From a bacterium (GTDB lineage Bacteria; Acidobacteriota; Thermoanaerobaculia; Multivoradales; JAHEKO01): a stretch of DNA of 44,984 nt. Of this stretch, positions 6,627 to 14,629 are shown piece by piece. The stretch spans positions 1 through 44,984 of the forward strand of contig JAAENP010000477.1 in assembly GCA_024224155.1 (NCBI GenBank), read 5' to 3'. The notes beneath the pieces were generated by a model. It did not search any database and was not told where the DNA came from. It saw only the letters and a program-made list of their open reading frames with translations. Made by a program: the position numbers and the translations under genes. How positions within the stretch are numbered: the first letter of the stretch is position 1; every line of letters starts with the position of its first letter.

Positions 6627-8165
6627 ATGAGCGATCCTACAGCCACGACCTCGATACTGCTGTATCTCGTTGCCGAAACGGTTCTGGTCGCCGCCATCAC
6701 CTTCGGCCTCTTCCGGTTTCGCCGCCGCGTCGGACTGGGTCCACTACTCGTGCTCCTGGGTTCGAACCAGGTGCTCAGCGTCATCCTGGCCACGAGCATC
6801 TACTACCGGCTCACGCCGACGCTGCTCGTCTCGCCCGGATCGGCGGTGCTCTTTACCGGCGTTGTCGCCACAGCGCTCCTTGTCTATCTTCGCGAGGACA
6901 TCCCAAAGACCCGAATGCTCATCTTCGGCCTGGTCGGCGTGAATTTCGCTCTCGCCGCATTGCTCTGGATCACCGGGTGGCAGATGACCCGCCTTCCGAC
7001 CATGAACCTACTCGAGATTCCGACCGCGGTGTTTCTGGTCAATCCCCGTCCGTTCGCCGCCGGCACTCTGGCGCTGCTGCTCGACCTTTTCCTGATCGTC
7101 ATCGTGTACGAGTTCATGCGCCAGTCTCTCGCGGGGCTGCCACGCTTCATGCGCCTGGTCGTAGCGCTGGAAACGGTGCTTGTCATCGACGCATTCGTCT
7201 TCACGCTGGGCGCTTTTCTGGGAACCGGCCGAGTTGCTGAGATCCTGGCCGGCCAGCTGGTCGGAAAGCTGCTATTCGGCCTGATCTGGGCGACCTTGTT
7301 ATGGGCATACCTCCGCCTGGCCGAGCCTGACGTCGAACCTGGCATGCAGGAAACCGGTGGCTTCGCCGTGCTTTCCATTCTCACCTATCGTGAACGTTAC
7401 GAGATAGTCAGGGAGCAGCTCGAGGTCGAGCGCGCCGCGAATCTGGCCAAGAGCCGCTTCCTGGCTCACATGAGCCACGAGCTGCGAACGCCTCTCAACG
7501 CGGTCATCGGCTTCACCAGCCTTCTGCTGTCCCCGTCGGCTCCCAGCGATTCATCCAAAGCGCGGATCTATCTCGAACGCGTCGCCGCCAACGGCCGTCA
7601 CCTCCTGCATCTGATCAATGGCATTCTCGACCTCTCCAAGATCGAGGCGGGGAGGATCGAGCTCGATCTTCAACCGGTTACGGCGAACCAGCTGGTTTCG
7701 GAAACCGTCGACCAAGTACGCAGCCAAGCGGTGGCTAAGAAGATCCGTCTGGAGACCGATCTGCCCGACTCTCCGGTCCAGCTCGTCACCGATGTAGTCC
7801 GGCTCAAGCAGATAATCTTCAACCTCGTCGGCAACGCCATCAAGTTCACCGACGAAGGCGGTGTCACGGTGAGGCTTCTCGAGGCGGGCGTCAAGCACCC
7901 GGTTCGGCTCGAGGTCGCCGACACCGGAATCGGCATCCCGACTGATAAACTCGATTCTGTTTTCGACGCATTCACTCAAGCCGAGTCCGGCACGAGTCGC
8001 CGCTTTCAGGGCACGGGCCTCGGTCTTGCCATCTCGCGGGCGCTTTGTGGCCAACTCGGCTACGAGATCGAAGTCGAGAGCAACGCCGGCGGCGGCACGA
8101 CTTTTCGCGTTTTCGTACACCAGACCGGGGAACTTGCACAAACCTCGAGACAAGAGCTAGGTTGA
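6627..8165 (+). CDS. Membrane-bound sensor histidine kinase
   Basis: 512 residues. The first ~230 form a polytopic sensor with about seven membrane helices (for example 9-29, 39-58, 71-87, 97-116, 142-162, 176-197, 208-229). A short coiled linker at about 255-275 follows, then HisKA with H-box MSHELRTPLN (H284) and HATPase_c with N-box NLVGNAIKFT, G1 DTGIGIP and G2 GTGLGLA. There is no receiver domain, so phosphate must go to a separate regulator. The REC-HATPase protein encoded at 10049-10942 is a nearby but unproven candidate. I do not recognise the membrane domain as a named sensor family. GGGAAG precedes the ATG. The acyl-CoA reductase gene begins 18 nt after the stop, so they are probably co-transcribed. 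Confidence 0.92.
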   Translation: MSDPTATTSILLYLVAETVLVAAITFGLFRFRRRVGLGPLLVLLGSNQVLSVILATSIYYRLTPTLLVSPGSAVLFTGVVATALLVYLREDIPKTRMLIFGLVGVNFALAALLWITGWQMTRLPTMNLLEIPTAVFLVNPRPFAAGTLALLLDLFLIVIVYEFMRQSLAGLPRFMRLVVALETVLVIDAFVFTLGAFLGTGRVAEILAGQLVGKLLFGLIWATLLWAYLRLAEPDVEPGMQETGGFAVLSILTYRERYEIVREQLEVERAANLAKSRFLAHMSHELRTPLNAVIGFTSLLLSPSAPSDSSKARIYLERVAANGRHLLHLINGILDLSKIEAGRIELDLQPVTANQLVSETVDQVRSQAVAKKIRLETDLPDSPVQLVTDVVRLKQIIFNLVGNAIKFTDEGGVTVRLLEAGVKHPVRLEVADTGIGIPTDKLDSVFDAFTQAESGTSRRFQGTGLGLAISRALCGQLGYEIEVESNAGGGTTFRVFVHQTGELAQTSRQELG

Positions 8166-8183
8166 AACCCTCCGGAGCACGAG

Positions 8184-10052
8184 ATGACAGACCCCACACC
8201 CCAGGAGCGCCCGGCCGAGATGTCTCCGGCTCGGTACATCGAGAAAGTCAGCCTGGCCACCGGCGAAGTCCTCGAAGACGATTTCGAGCCCCGGCGGCTA
8301 CTGGTCCACAGCCATCGCGACTATCACCTGGTCGACGTCCAGGCCCGCTTCATGATGAGCCGAATCATCAAGGCTACCGGTGACGAGAATTTGGCGCGCA
8401 AGAAGATGAAGGAAATGCGCCGGCTCGGACACCGCACCTCGCGCGCATTGGCCAGGATGATCGGCCATAGGGACCCGAAAAAACTGGCACGCACACTCTT
8501 CGGCCTCAAGGATCGCGAGTACTATTTCCGCTACAAGCGCCACGGTTTCTCGCGCGACGACATCGAGTCACGGCTGGCCAAACTCAAGGACCAGGCTCGA
8601 GAGCAGCTCGAGGCCACCCGCAAGGAAGGTCACCTGAACCTGCGGGTCCTGCTCACGGGCGGCACCGGTTTCGTCGGCAAGGAGATTCTCTGGCAGGCCG
8701 CCCACGACCCCGAGATCGCCGAAGTCGTCGTCGTCATCCGTCCCAAAGTGATTCGCGACCGCAAGACCAAGGAGATCATCGAGACCCTGTCACCGGCGGA
8801 GCGCGGCCGGCGCTTGCTCAAGGAGCTCTGGCTGTCCGAAAGCGAGTCGGCCGGGAAGTTCCGCTTCGTTGCCGGCGACGTCGAGCAGCCCGACCTGGGC
8901 ATCGCCGCCGAGGAACTGGACGCGCTACGGACCACTTTGACTCATGTCATTCACTGCGCCGCCAGCGTCGCCTTCGACGACCCCTACGAGAAGTCATTCC
9001 GCGCTAACGTCACCGGCACGCTCAATGCCCTCGAGTTCTCTCACGGCCTGCAATCAGCTCCAGAGGGTCCGTTTGTCGCCCACGTCGGAATCGAGACTTC
9101 ATACATTCATGGCCGCCAGACCAAGGAACCGGCGCTCGAAGACGAGATCGTCTTTCCGCGGAACTTCTACAACAACTACTACGAGCTCACCAAGGCGATG
9201 GCCTCGATCGAGACCGAGCGTTTCATGCTCGACCGGGGACTTCGCGTGGGCCAGCTCTGTCCCGCCATCGTGATCGGCGAATCGCGCGCCGGCAACAACC
9301 GCGGCGACACCAAGGTCGTCAACGCCCCGGTCAACGTGTTCGGGCGAGCCAGGCAGGCGCTGTCGCCCACCAGCGGAAGATGGCGCGACCGCTCCAAAGC
9401 CGCGGCCATCGCTCGACTGGCGTGCGTTTTCCCGGGCGATCCCTCGGCACAGATCAACCTGATCCCAGTCGATCGCGTGGTCCAAGGGATCATCGCGTCG
9501 CTCAAGAAGGCCGAGGCCGTGGGCGAGCGCGTACACCTCGCTACAGACACCCGCGTTACGTCTCATCAGATCAAAACGATCGTCGCCGAAGAGCTGGACG
9601 TGGAGATCAAGCTCGCCGAGCCCACCATTCATCGCACGGTCACGCTGCCGCTCCTGACCAAGGTACTCACGCGCGTCGGCCAGGGCCGGACGGCGAGTGC
9701 GCTCGAGAAACTCGGCGGCATTTTTTCCGGCTACAGCGAATGGGGCCAGCCGATCCACGAGGTCGGCAAGGACGTCGAGGTACTCGGCCTGTCACCCGAA
9801 CGGCCAAGTGCCGAACACTCGTTCCGCATGCTTTGCCGACACAACAAGTGGGTGCAGAACTTCGGCCAGCTCAAGGACTCAGAAGAGATCTCACGGCGCG
9901 AGAAAGTCTGGTGGGATTTTGTGGTTGGACTGGAGCAGCGGCTTGCCAAGCCCGCCGGAGCCCTCACGGGTGCCGACTTCCGCGCGGCTCTGGAATCGAA
10001 CCTGGACACCGAGGCCTTCGTGCTCAAGCCGGCCGACCAGGCCGGAGCCTAG
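8184..10052 (+). CDS. Fatty acyl-CoA reductase-like SDR (NAD-binding 4 / male-sterility type)
   Basis: 622 residues. An extended SDR Rossmann domain starts near 150: GGTGFVG at 159-165 binds NAD(P), and the catalytic pair Y333/K337 sits in NYYELTKAM. Downstream segments (PAIVIGES, NLIPVDRVV) fit thioester/fatty-acyl reductases, which turn acyl-CoA or acyl-ACP into aldehyde or alcohol. The first ~148 residues are a basic helical extension (RKKMKEMRRLG, KRHGFSRDD) that I do not recognise; it may bind partners or substrate. There is no signal peptide, so the enzyme is cytoplasmic. GGAG lies 6 nt before the ATG. Its TAG stop overlaps the TAG stop of the convergent REC-HATPase gene. The substrate is not readable; storage-lipid or wax chemistry is possible. 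Confidence 0.8.
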   Translation: MTDPTPQERPAEMSPARYIEKVSLATGEVLEDDFEPRRLLVHSHRDYHLVDVQARFMMSRIIKATGDENLARKKMKEMRRLGHRTSRALARMIGHRDPKKLARTLFGLKDREYYFRYKRHGFSRDDIESRLAKLKDQAREQLEATRKEGHLNLRVLLTGGTGFVGKEILWQAAHDPEIAEVVVVIRPKVIRDRKTKEIIETLSPAERGRRLLKELWLSESESAGKFRFVAGDVEQPDLGIAAEELDALRTTLTHVIHCAASVAFDDPYEKSFRANVTGTLNALEFSHGLQSAPEGPFVAHVGIETSYIHGRQTKEPALEDEIVFPRNFYNNYYELTKAMASIETERFMLDRGLRVGQLCPAIVIGESRAGNNRGDTKVVNAPVNVFGRARQALSPTSGRWRDRSKAAAIARLACVFPGDPSAQINLIPVDRVVQGIIASLKKAEAVGERVHLATDTRVTSHQIKTIVAEELDVEIKLAEPTIHRTVTLPLLTKVLTRVGQGRTASALEKLGGIFSGYSEWGQPIHEVGKDVEVLGLSPERPSAEHSFRMLCRHNKWVQNFGQLKDSEEISRREKVWWDFVVGLEQRLAKPAGALTGADFRAALESNLDTEAFVLKPADQAGA

Positions 10053-10942
10053 TCCGACCCGGCCAGATTCTTGGTCATGACGATCTCGGTCCCCGAGTCG
10101 CTGTGTCCGACGCTGTCCATGAACATGGAAATCAGATACATCCCACGGCCGCTCGTCTTCAACAGATTCTCGGGATCGGTCGGGTCGGGTATCGACGCCG
10201 AATCGAAACCCGGCCCCTCGTCTCGCACCGCGCATCGAAAATCCTGCCCCGTGAACACCGCCGCCACGGTCACTCTTCGACCCGAATAGGTGTCGTCCGC
10301 CAATCGCTCCTCGACCTTGGCGTTGTAGAGGGCGACGGATTTCTGCCGCAGCTCCGAGCTTACTTCCAGATTGCCGTGATGCATGGCGTTGCGGATCGCC
10401 TCCTGCACCGCGATTCCGACTTGCATCAACAGGTTCTCGTCGCAGTCGGGGTTGCGGTAGCAGATGCGATCTTGAAGGAAGTCGACCAGCCCGGGGATCA
10501 GATTCTCCTCGTTCGGTAGAACGAACCGAAATCGAGACTCGACGAGTGACTCGAGCAGGTGCGTCTTCCGCCGGGTCTCGCGAGCCAGCGCAAGCACGTT
10601 CTCGACAGTGCCCGGCAGATCGTCCACCAGTCGCTGCTTGGGCACGTAGCTTGCGGCGCCCTTCTTCAAGGCTTCAACCGCAATCTCCCCACTGCCGAAT
10701 GCCGTGACCAGAAGCACCGGCAGATCCGCGTACCTGGTCCTTACCGCTTCGACCAGCTCGAGGCCGTCCATTCCGGGCATCATCAGATCGGTCACCACGA
10801 GATCGGGGCGAGCCGCTTCGATCTGATCGAGAGCCGCCGCTCCGCTCTCGACAACCGTCGCCGAGTGCTCCGACTTCTCCAAAAGCGCGGCAATGAGCAG
10901 CGCCTGGTCCGGGCTGTCCTCGACCACGAGTATCTCGGCCAC
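10049..10942 (-). CDS. Response regulator fused to an RsbW-type HATPase domain
   Basis: 297 residues. A receiver domain fills about 1-120 (acidic pocket VVEDS, phospho-acceptor D52 in VTDLMMP, conserved T80 and K102). The C-terminal half (about 130-297) is an HATPase_c of anti-sigma/serine-kinase type: N-box EAIRNAMHHGN (E181, N185), DEGPGFD at 241-247 and GRGMYLI at 266-272. It lacks a HisKA domain. Such REC-HATPase_2 proteins probably act as phosphorylation-controlled switch kinases or anti-sigma factors; that is family knowledge, not shown here. GTG at 10942 was chosen because AAGGAAAG lies 10 nt upstream and the REC fold begins at once; a longer frame to 11344 runs through the esterase gene and is not coding. 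Confidence 0.88.
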   Translation of the reverse strand: MAEILVVEDSPDQALLIAALLEKSEHSATVVESGAAALDQIEAARPDLVVTDLMMPGMDGLELVEAVRTRYADLPVLLVTAFGSGEIAVEALKKGAASYVPKQRLVDDLPGTVENVLALARETRRKTHLLESLVESRFRFVLPNEENLIPGLVDFLQDRICYRNPDCDENLLMQVGIAVQEAIRNAMHHGNLEVSSELRQKSVALYNAKVEERLADDTYSGRRVTVAAVFTGQDFRCAVRDEGPGFDSASIPDPTDPENLLKTSGRGMYLISMFMDSVGHSDSGTEIVMTKNLAGSD

Positions 10943-10969
10943 CTGTCGTGCTTTCCTTCGAAGCGAGTC

Positions 10970-10975
10970 TATACT
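10970..10975 (+). promoter_or_regulatory. Candidate -10 element of the esterase gene
   Basis: TATACT in the 75-bp divergent gap between the REC-HATPase start (10942) and the esterase ATG (11018) would give a leader of about 36 nt. I see no good -35 hexamer at 16-18 bp spacing. Confidence 0.25.
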
Positions 10976-11017
10976 GCCATCGGGCCTACACCTCTTGCCT
11001 CTGACCCCACCGAGCTC

Positions 11018-12565
11018 ATGAAGACCGTCACCGTTGATACGCCCGGAGGGCGGCTGCGCGGTCGAGCTCGAGCTTCGGGCCTCTATTTCGGAGGAATCCC
11101 GTTTGCGCGTCCTCCTACCGGCGAGCTGCGCTTCGCTCCGCCGCTCCCTCCGGAGCCCTGGACGGGAGTGCGTGACGCCGTGGGCCCGGGGCCGGCTGCG
11201 CCCCAGCTCGCCGTAACGCGTCTGGGCCCGATCAGCCAGATCTCCCGGCTGGTCCGTGGACCGATGAGTGAGGACTCTTTGACTCTCAACGTTTCGACGC
11301 CGGCGATCGACGCGGACAGGCGGCCCGTTCTGGTCTGGCTCCACGGCGGCGCCTTCGTTCTGGGCGCCGGCTCCACTTTCCTCTACGACGCCGAGTCGTT
11401 AACCAGCAAGGGCAACGTGGTGGTGGTTTCGCTCAACTACCGCCTCGGTGCTCTCGGATTCTTGAACCTGTCCGATCTCAGCTCGCGGGCCAATGCGCCT
11501 TCCAATCTCGGCATTCGCGATCAGATCGCAGCGCTGGAGTGGATACGAGACAACATCGGCGCATTCGGCGGCGACCCCGAGAACGTCACCGTGTTCGGAG
11601 AATCCGCGGGCGCCATGAGCCTCGGTGTTCTGGTCGCGACAGCACCGTCTCTTTTCCGGCGAGCGATTCTGGAAAGCGGCGCCTGCGCCAACGTATCGAC
11701 GCGGAACGAAGCCGCCTATATAGCCGAGCGTTTTCTCGACACGGTGGGTCTCACCGCGGACGATCTCGAAGGTCTCCGCTCTCTGCCGGTCGCGACCCTC
11801 TTGCGCGCTCAACGATCGGCGCTTGCGGGCGACAGCGGCAAGATGGGACGGCTACCCTGGCAACCGGCCGTCGACGGTGACCTCTTGCCACAACACCCAC
11901 TGACAATGATCGGACAGAGCGGCGTCGTGCCTCTCGAGGTCATCATCGGAACCAATCGCGATGAGTGGAAGCTCTTCACCTCCGCTTCCATAGCGCTCCG
12001 CGCCATGAGCTTCGACGAGCTCGAGCGGCGAGTCGGCCGCCTGCTCGAGCGCAGCGGCCGGAGCGGCAAGTCGGCCGCGGCGGCGACCGAGATCTACCGT
12101 GAGATCACCAGGGTCCGAGGCTGTCGACGGACCGCCTACGAAGCCTGGGTTGCTTGCCGTAGCGACGAATACTTCCGGATGCCTGCCATCGAGCTCGCCG
12201 AGGCACTGACACGAGCAGGCTCGAATTGCTACATGTATCGCTTTGATTACCCCATCCCGGCATTCCGCCAGGCCCTGGGCGCCTGCCACGCTGCGGAGGT
12301 GCCGTTGGTCTTCGGCACCCAGCGCACGCGCTGGCTGAGACCGCTCTATCTGGCCAGCAAGAAGGCCGATCGACTGTCGGAGGTGATCCAGGAAGCCTGG
12401 CTTGCGTTCGCCAGCAGCGGAGTCCCGAGCGATTCCGAACTGTCAGCGTGGTCCCTATACGAAGCTGCCGGCCGATCGACGAGAATTCTCGGCGCAGCCG
12501 GAGCCTCCGAGCCGATTCTGATGGATCCCGAGGCCGACGCACGCCGGTTCTGGCTTGACTTGTAG
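11018..12565 (+). CDS. Type B carboxylesterase / lipase
   Basis: 515 residues, full length for the carboxylesterase type B (alpha/beta-hydrolase) family. The oxyanion-hole motif HGGAF is at 109-113. The nucleophile elbow is GESAG with S196, the acid is E316 (GTNRDEWKLF) and the histidine is H424 (GACHAAEVPLVFGT), so all three catalytic residues are present. These enzymes hydrolyse carboxylic esters of varied acyl and alcohol groups. There is no signal peptide, which points to the cytoplasm. I chose ATG 11018 because the family fold starts there (VDTPGGRLRG); the open frame further upstream is antisense to the REC-HATPase gene. Directly after the stop begins a truncated di-heme peroxidase. Confidence 0.93.
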   Translation: MKTVTVDTPGGRLRGRARASGLYFGGIPFARPPTGELRFAPPLPPEPWTGVRDAVGPGPAAPQLAVTRLGPISQISRLVRGPMSEDSLTLNVSTPAIDADRRPVLVWLHGGAFVLGAGSTFLYDAESLTSKGNVVVVSLNYRLGALGFLNLSDLSSRANAPSNLGIRDQIAALEWIRDNIGAFGGDPENVTVFGESAGAMSLGVLVATAPSLFRRAILESGACANVSTRNEAAYIAERFLDTVGLTADDLEGLRSLPVATLLRAQRSALAGDSGKMGRLPWQPAVDGDLLPQHPLTMIGQSGVVPLEVIIGTNRDEWKLFTSASIALRAMSFDELERRVGRLLERSGRSGKSAAAATEIYREITRVRGCRRTAYEAWVACRSDEYFRMPAIELAEALTRAGSNCYMYRFDYPIPAFRQALGACHAAEVPLVFGTQRTRWLRPLYLASKKADRLSEVIQEAWLAFASSGVPSDSELSAWSLYEAAGRSTRILGAAGASEPILMDPEADARRFWLDL

Positions 12566-13544
12566 TACAAACCCAGTGCGCGTAGACGGCAGCTCGCCGG
12601 TCCCGGGCGGCATGGACGTTTCGAATAGCTTTTTCGGTGCTCACGCCAACAACGGGCATTTCGACCCCCTGGACATACCGGATCTGCGCGGTTTGCGCTT
12701 CACGGCTCCCTACGGGCGCAACGGGCGCTTCGACTCCCTGCGTGATTTCACCCGCAACGTCATCGTCAACGAGTTCTCGGGCGACGAGCCCGAACCGATT
12801 CTGCTCGATGCCCTGGTCGCCTACATGCTCGAGTTCGAGTTCCTCCCCAACCCGGCGCTCGGGCCGGATGGCATCTTGACCGACTCGGCCCCAGCCTCGG
12901 CGCGCCGTGGAGAGGCCCTCTTCAACAGACCTTTCGCGCAGATGGCCGATCGTTCGTGCGCCAGCTGCCATGTGCCGTCGGACCACTTTCTCGACCGCAA
13001 GCGGCATGACATTGGTACGGTCCACGGTTCCGAGGTCGATTCACGCGATCGGGCGCTCGACACACCGACGCTCCTCGGCATTCGCCACACCGCACCGTAC
13101 TTTCATGACGGCCGACTGGCGACCCTGGCCGAAGTCGTCAATTGGTTCGACGAGCGATACTCGCTCAAGCTGAGCGCAGACCAGCGCGCGGACTTGACCG
13201 CATATCTCGAGACCGTCGGCGACGGCGTCGAAGCCTACGAGGACACCGTGCATACGCTGGCCTCCGAGCTCGAAGAGTTCGACTTCTTTCTCGCACCCTA
13301 CGAGCTACTCAAGGAACGGCGGGAAACCAATCTCATCGACACGACCTTCGGCACCGTGGCCTTCGAGATTCGCGCCCACAAGTGGGACGTGCAAGATCCC
13401 GAAAACCTCCCCCTGCTGGACCGGCTCGCCGGACTGATGGACCAAGCTCGAGCGTCGCTCGCCGAAGGCGATTTCGAGTCGACCGACGAGATCGTGAACC
13501 GATACCGGGCCCTCTATCGCAGCGACGTGGAGAGCCTCCAATGA
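12566..13544 (+). pseudogene. 5'-truncated di-heme cytochrome c peroxidase (MauG/MbnH type)
   Basis: About 325 codons are open. The C-terminal heme domain is complete: CASCH (C135, C138, H139 counting from a TTG at 12555), then DTPTLLGIRHTAPYFHDGR, the usual tail of di-heme peroxidases. Upstream is only the end of the first heme domain (DIPDLRGLRFTAPYGRNGR), and the first CxxCH plus the export signal are missing. Intact relatives carry two hemes and are periplasmic. In-frame starts are a TTG at 12555, inside the esterase end, or ATG 12612. Neither restores the missing region, so I call a 5' deletion with the break at about 12566. The stop overlaps the next ATG as ATGA, as in an intact operon. 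Confidence 0.75.
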
Positions 13545-13741
13545 GGCACCCGAGTCTTCCGCGGCTGATTGCCGTCGCCGCTCTGGCCACCGTCGCGGCC
13601 TGCGGCGGACCGACCCCCGACGACGACGGGCGGTCCGAAACCCAAGCCGCCGTCGAACCCCTCAGAATCGCCTTCATTGCCTACCAGAACCCCGACCAGC
13701 TGCTCGAGAGAAGATCGCGCTCAGGTGCCGCTCGCGCGTGA
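13541..13741 (+). pseudogene. 3'-truncated PhnD-like substrate-binding lipoprotein
   Basis: ATG at 13541 overlaps the peroxidase stop by 4 nt. The 66-residue product begins with a clear lipoprotein signal (LIAVAALATVAAC, lipid-anchor cysteine at 22). After a linker comes LRIAFIAYQNPDQLLE, which matches the first strand and helix of PhnD-type phosphate/phosphonate-binding proteins (R-I-G/A-x-I-x-Y-x-x-P-x-x-L-L). Directly after LLE the sequence turns into a short arginine/serine-rich tail and stops at 13741; a full protein would have about 300 residues. I infer a deletion or junction near 13710. Together with the peroxidase fragment it looks like the middle of a two-gene redox/binding-protein operon. 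Confidence 0.65.
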
Positions 13742-13812
13742 TCCCTCTGCACCTTGGAGAGTCCAGCGATCTGCGCCGACTAGCGATTCGGCAGCAGTGA
13801 TCGGAAAGCAGC

Positions 13813-14026
13813 GCACCGCCCCCGAGCCCTCGCCAAGTGAAGCGTTGGCATCTGGGCGAGGATCCGCTTGGCGAGAGAAGGCGAGCGGAGGTGCCTTTCA
13901 CGGCTGCCCGTCCCCGGAGGGGCGACCGCAGGGAGTTTTGCTGCCGTCCAAGGCGAGCCCCGAGCGAGCCCTAGCGGATCGCCCGAGAGCGCCGGCGAAG
14001 TGAGGCGACGAGCTCGGGGGTGGTGC
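13813..14026. repeat. ~215-bp imperfect inverted-repeat element
   Basis: The outer ends match as inverted repeats in 14 of 15 positions: 13813-13827 (GCACCGCCCCCGAGC) against the complement of 14012-14026. Inside, a second exact 8-bp pair (GATCCGCT at 13861-13868 with 13973-13980) and several looser matches extend the pairing, so the whole stretch could fold into one long hairpin. It contains no plausible gene. It fills the gap after the truncated PhnD-like gene and ends 42 bp before the DUF6526 stop. Part of it (about 13856-13888) recurs in inverted orientation near 16158-16196. I infer a non-autonomous mobile or REP/MITE-like element. The rest of the 13742-14067 interval shows nothing else. 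Confidence 0.5.
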
Positions 14027-14067
14027 CTCATGGGGCCGGCGCCGACGCGCTCTACAGCTCTGAAGTA

Positions 14068-14508
14068 TCAGACCCGATAGTAGTCGGGCCGCCAGTTCTT
14101 GATCGCCTTCTTGATGTCCTCACGCCCCTTGAGCTTGCCGTCCAGGACCTGGCGCACCAGATCCGGCACCTCCTCGTCAGAGGCGAACCGCAGCCCGATC
14201 AGGTGGCCCTCCTTGAGGTCGCCGATTCGACCCTTCAAGTCCTCGGGCAGAATCTCGGCCAGCCGCAGTCGCTCTTCGAGACGAATCAGTCGATCCTGGG
14301 CCGCCAGTGGAAAGGTGCGCGCGTAGAGAAAGAGGATGCCGAGGCCAAAGGCGACCAGCAGGTTCATCGTCGCCGCTACGCCGGGCTGTTTGTACAAATG
14401 CCAGGCGGACCAGACCAGATTGACGACCAGAATCAAGAACAACACGACGTGGTACATGGGCACGAAGCGCCGGTGATTGGCAAGGCTCTGCGGCTTCTTC
14501 TCGGCCAT
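14068..14508 (-). CDS. DUF6526 family membrane protein
   Basis: 146 residues. The N-terminus (PQSLANHRRFVPMYH) and two membrane helices at about 19-38 and 45-64 are followed by FPLAAQDRLIRLEERLRLAEILP, which I recognise as the core of the DUF6526 family. The C-terminal half is soluble and charged and probably cytoplasmic. The function is unknown. The ATG at 14508 is preceded by AAAGGAGAG, a good ribosome site. It ends facing the inverted-repeat element and is followed upstream by a 120-bp gap before arsM. Confidence 0.75.
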   Translation of the reverse strand: MAEKKPQSLANHRRFVPMYHVVLFLILVVNLVWSAWHLYKQPGVAATMNLLVAFGLGILFLYARTFPLAAQDRLIRLEERLRLAEILPEDLKGRIGDLKEGHLIGLRFASDEEVPDLVRQVLDGKLKGREDIKKAIKNWRPDYYRV

Positions 14509-14629
14509 TCAGCTCTCCTTTGACGACTCGTTATCGAACCGAAATGATCGTACCGCAGTCGCGAGCCGAACAGCCGGCCGAACGGTGCGCCCGACCGGCT
14601 CGAGTGCCTCGTTGCTCCGATCGGGCTTC

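Noticed and set aside
12105-13025. Minus-strand frame across the esterase/peroxidase junction
   Set aside because: Arg/Val-rich antisense translation with no recognisable domain; it is explained by the two plus-strand frames.
12566-13544. Fusion of esterase and peroxidase by read-through
   Set aside because: The two frames differ by +1 and the esterase has its own complete C-terminus and stop.
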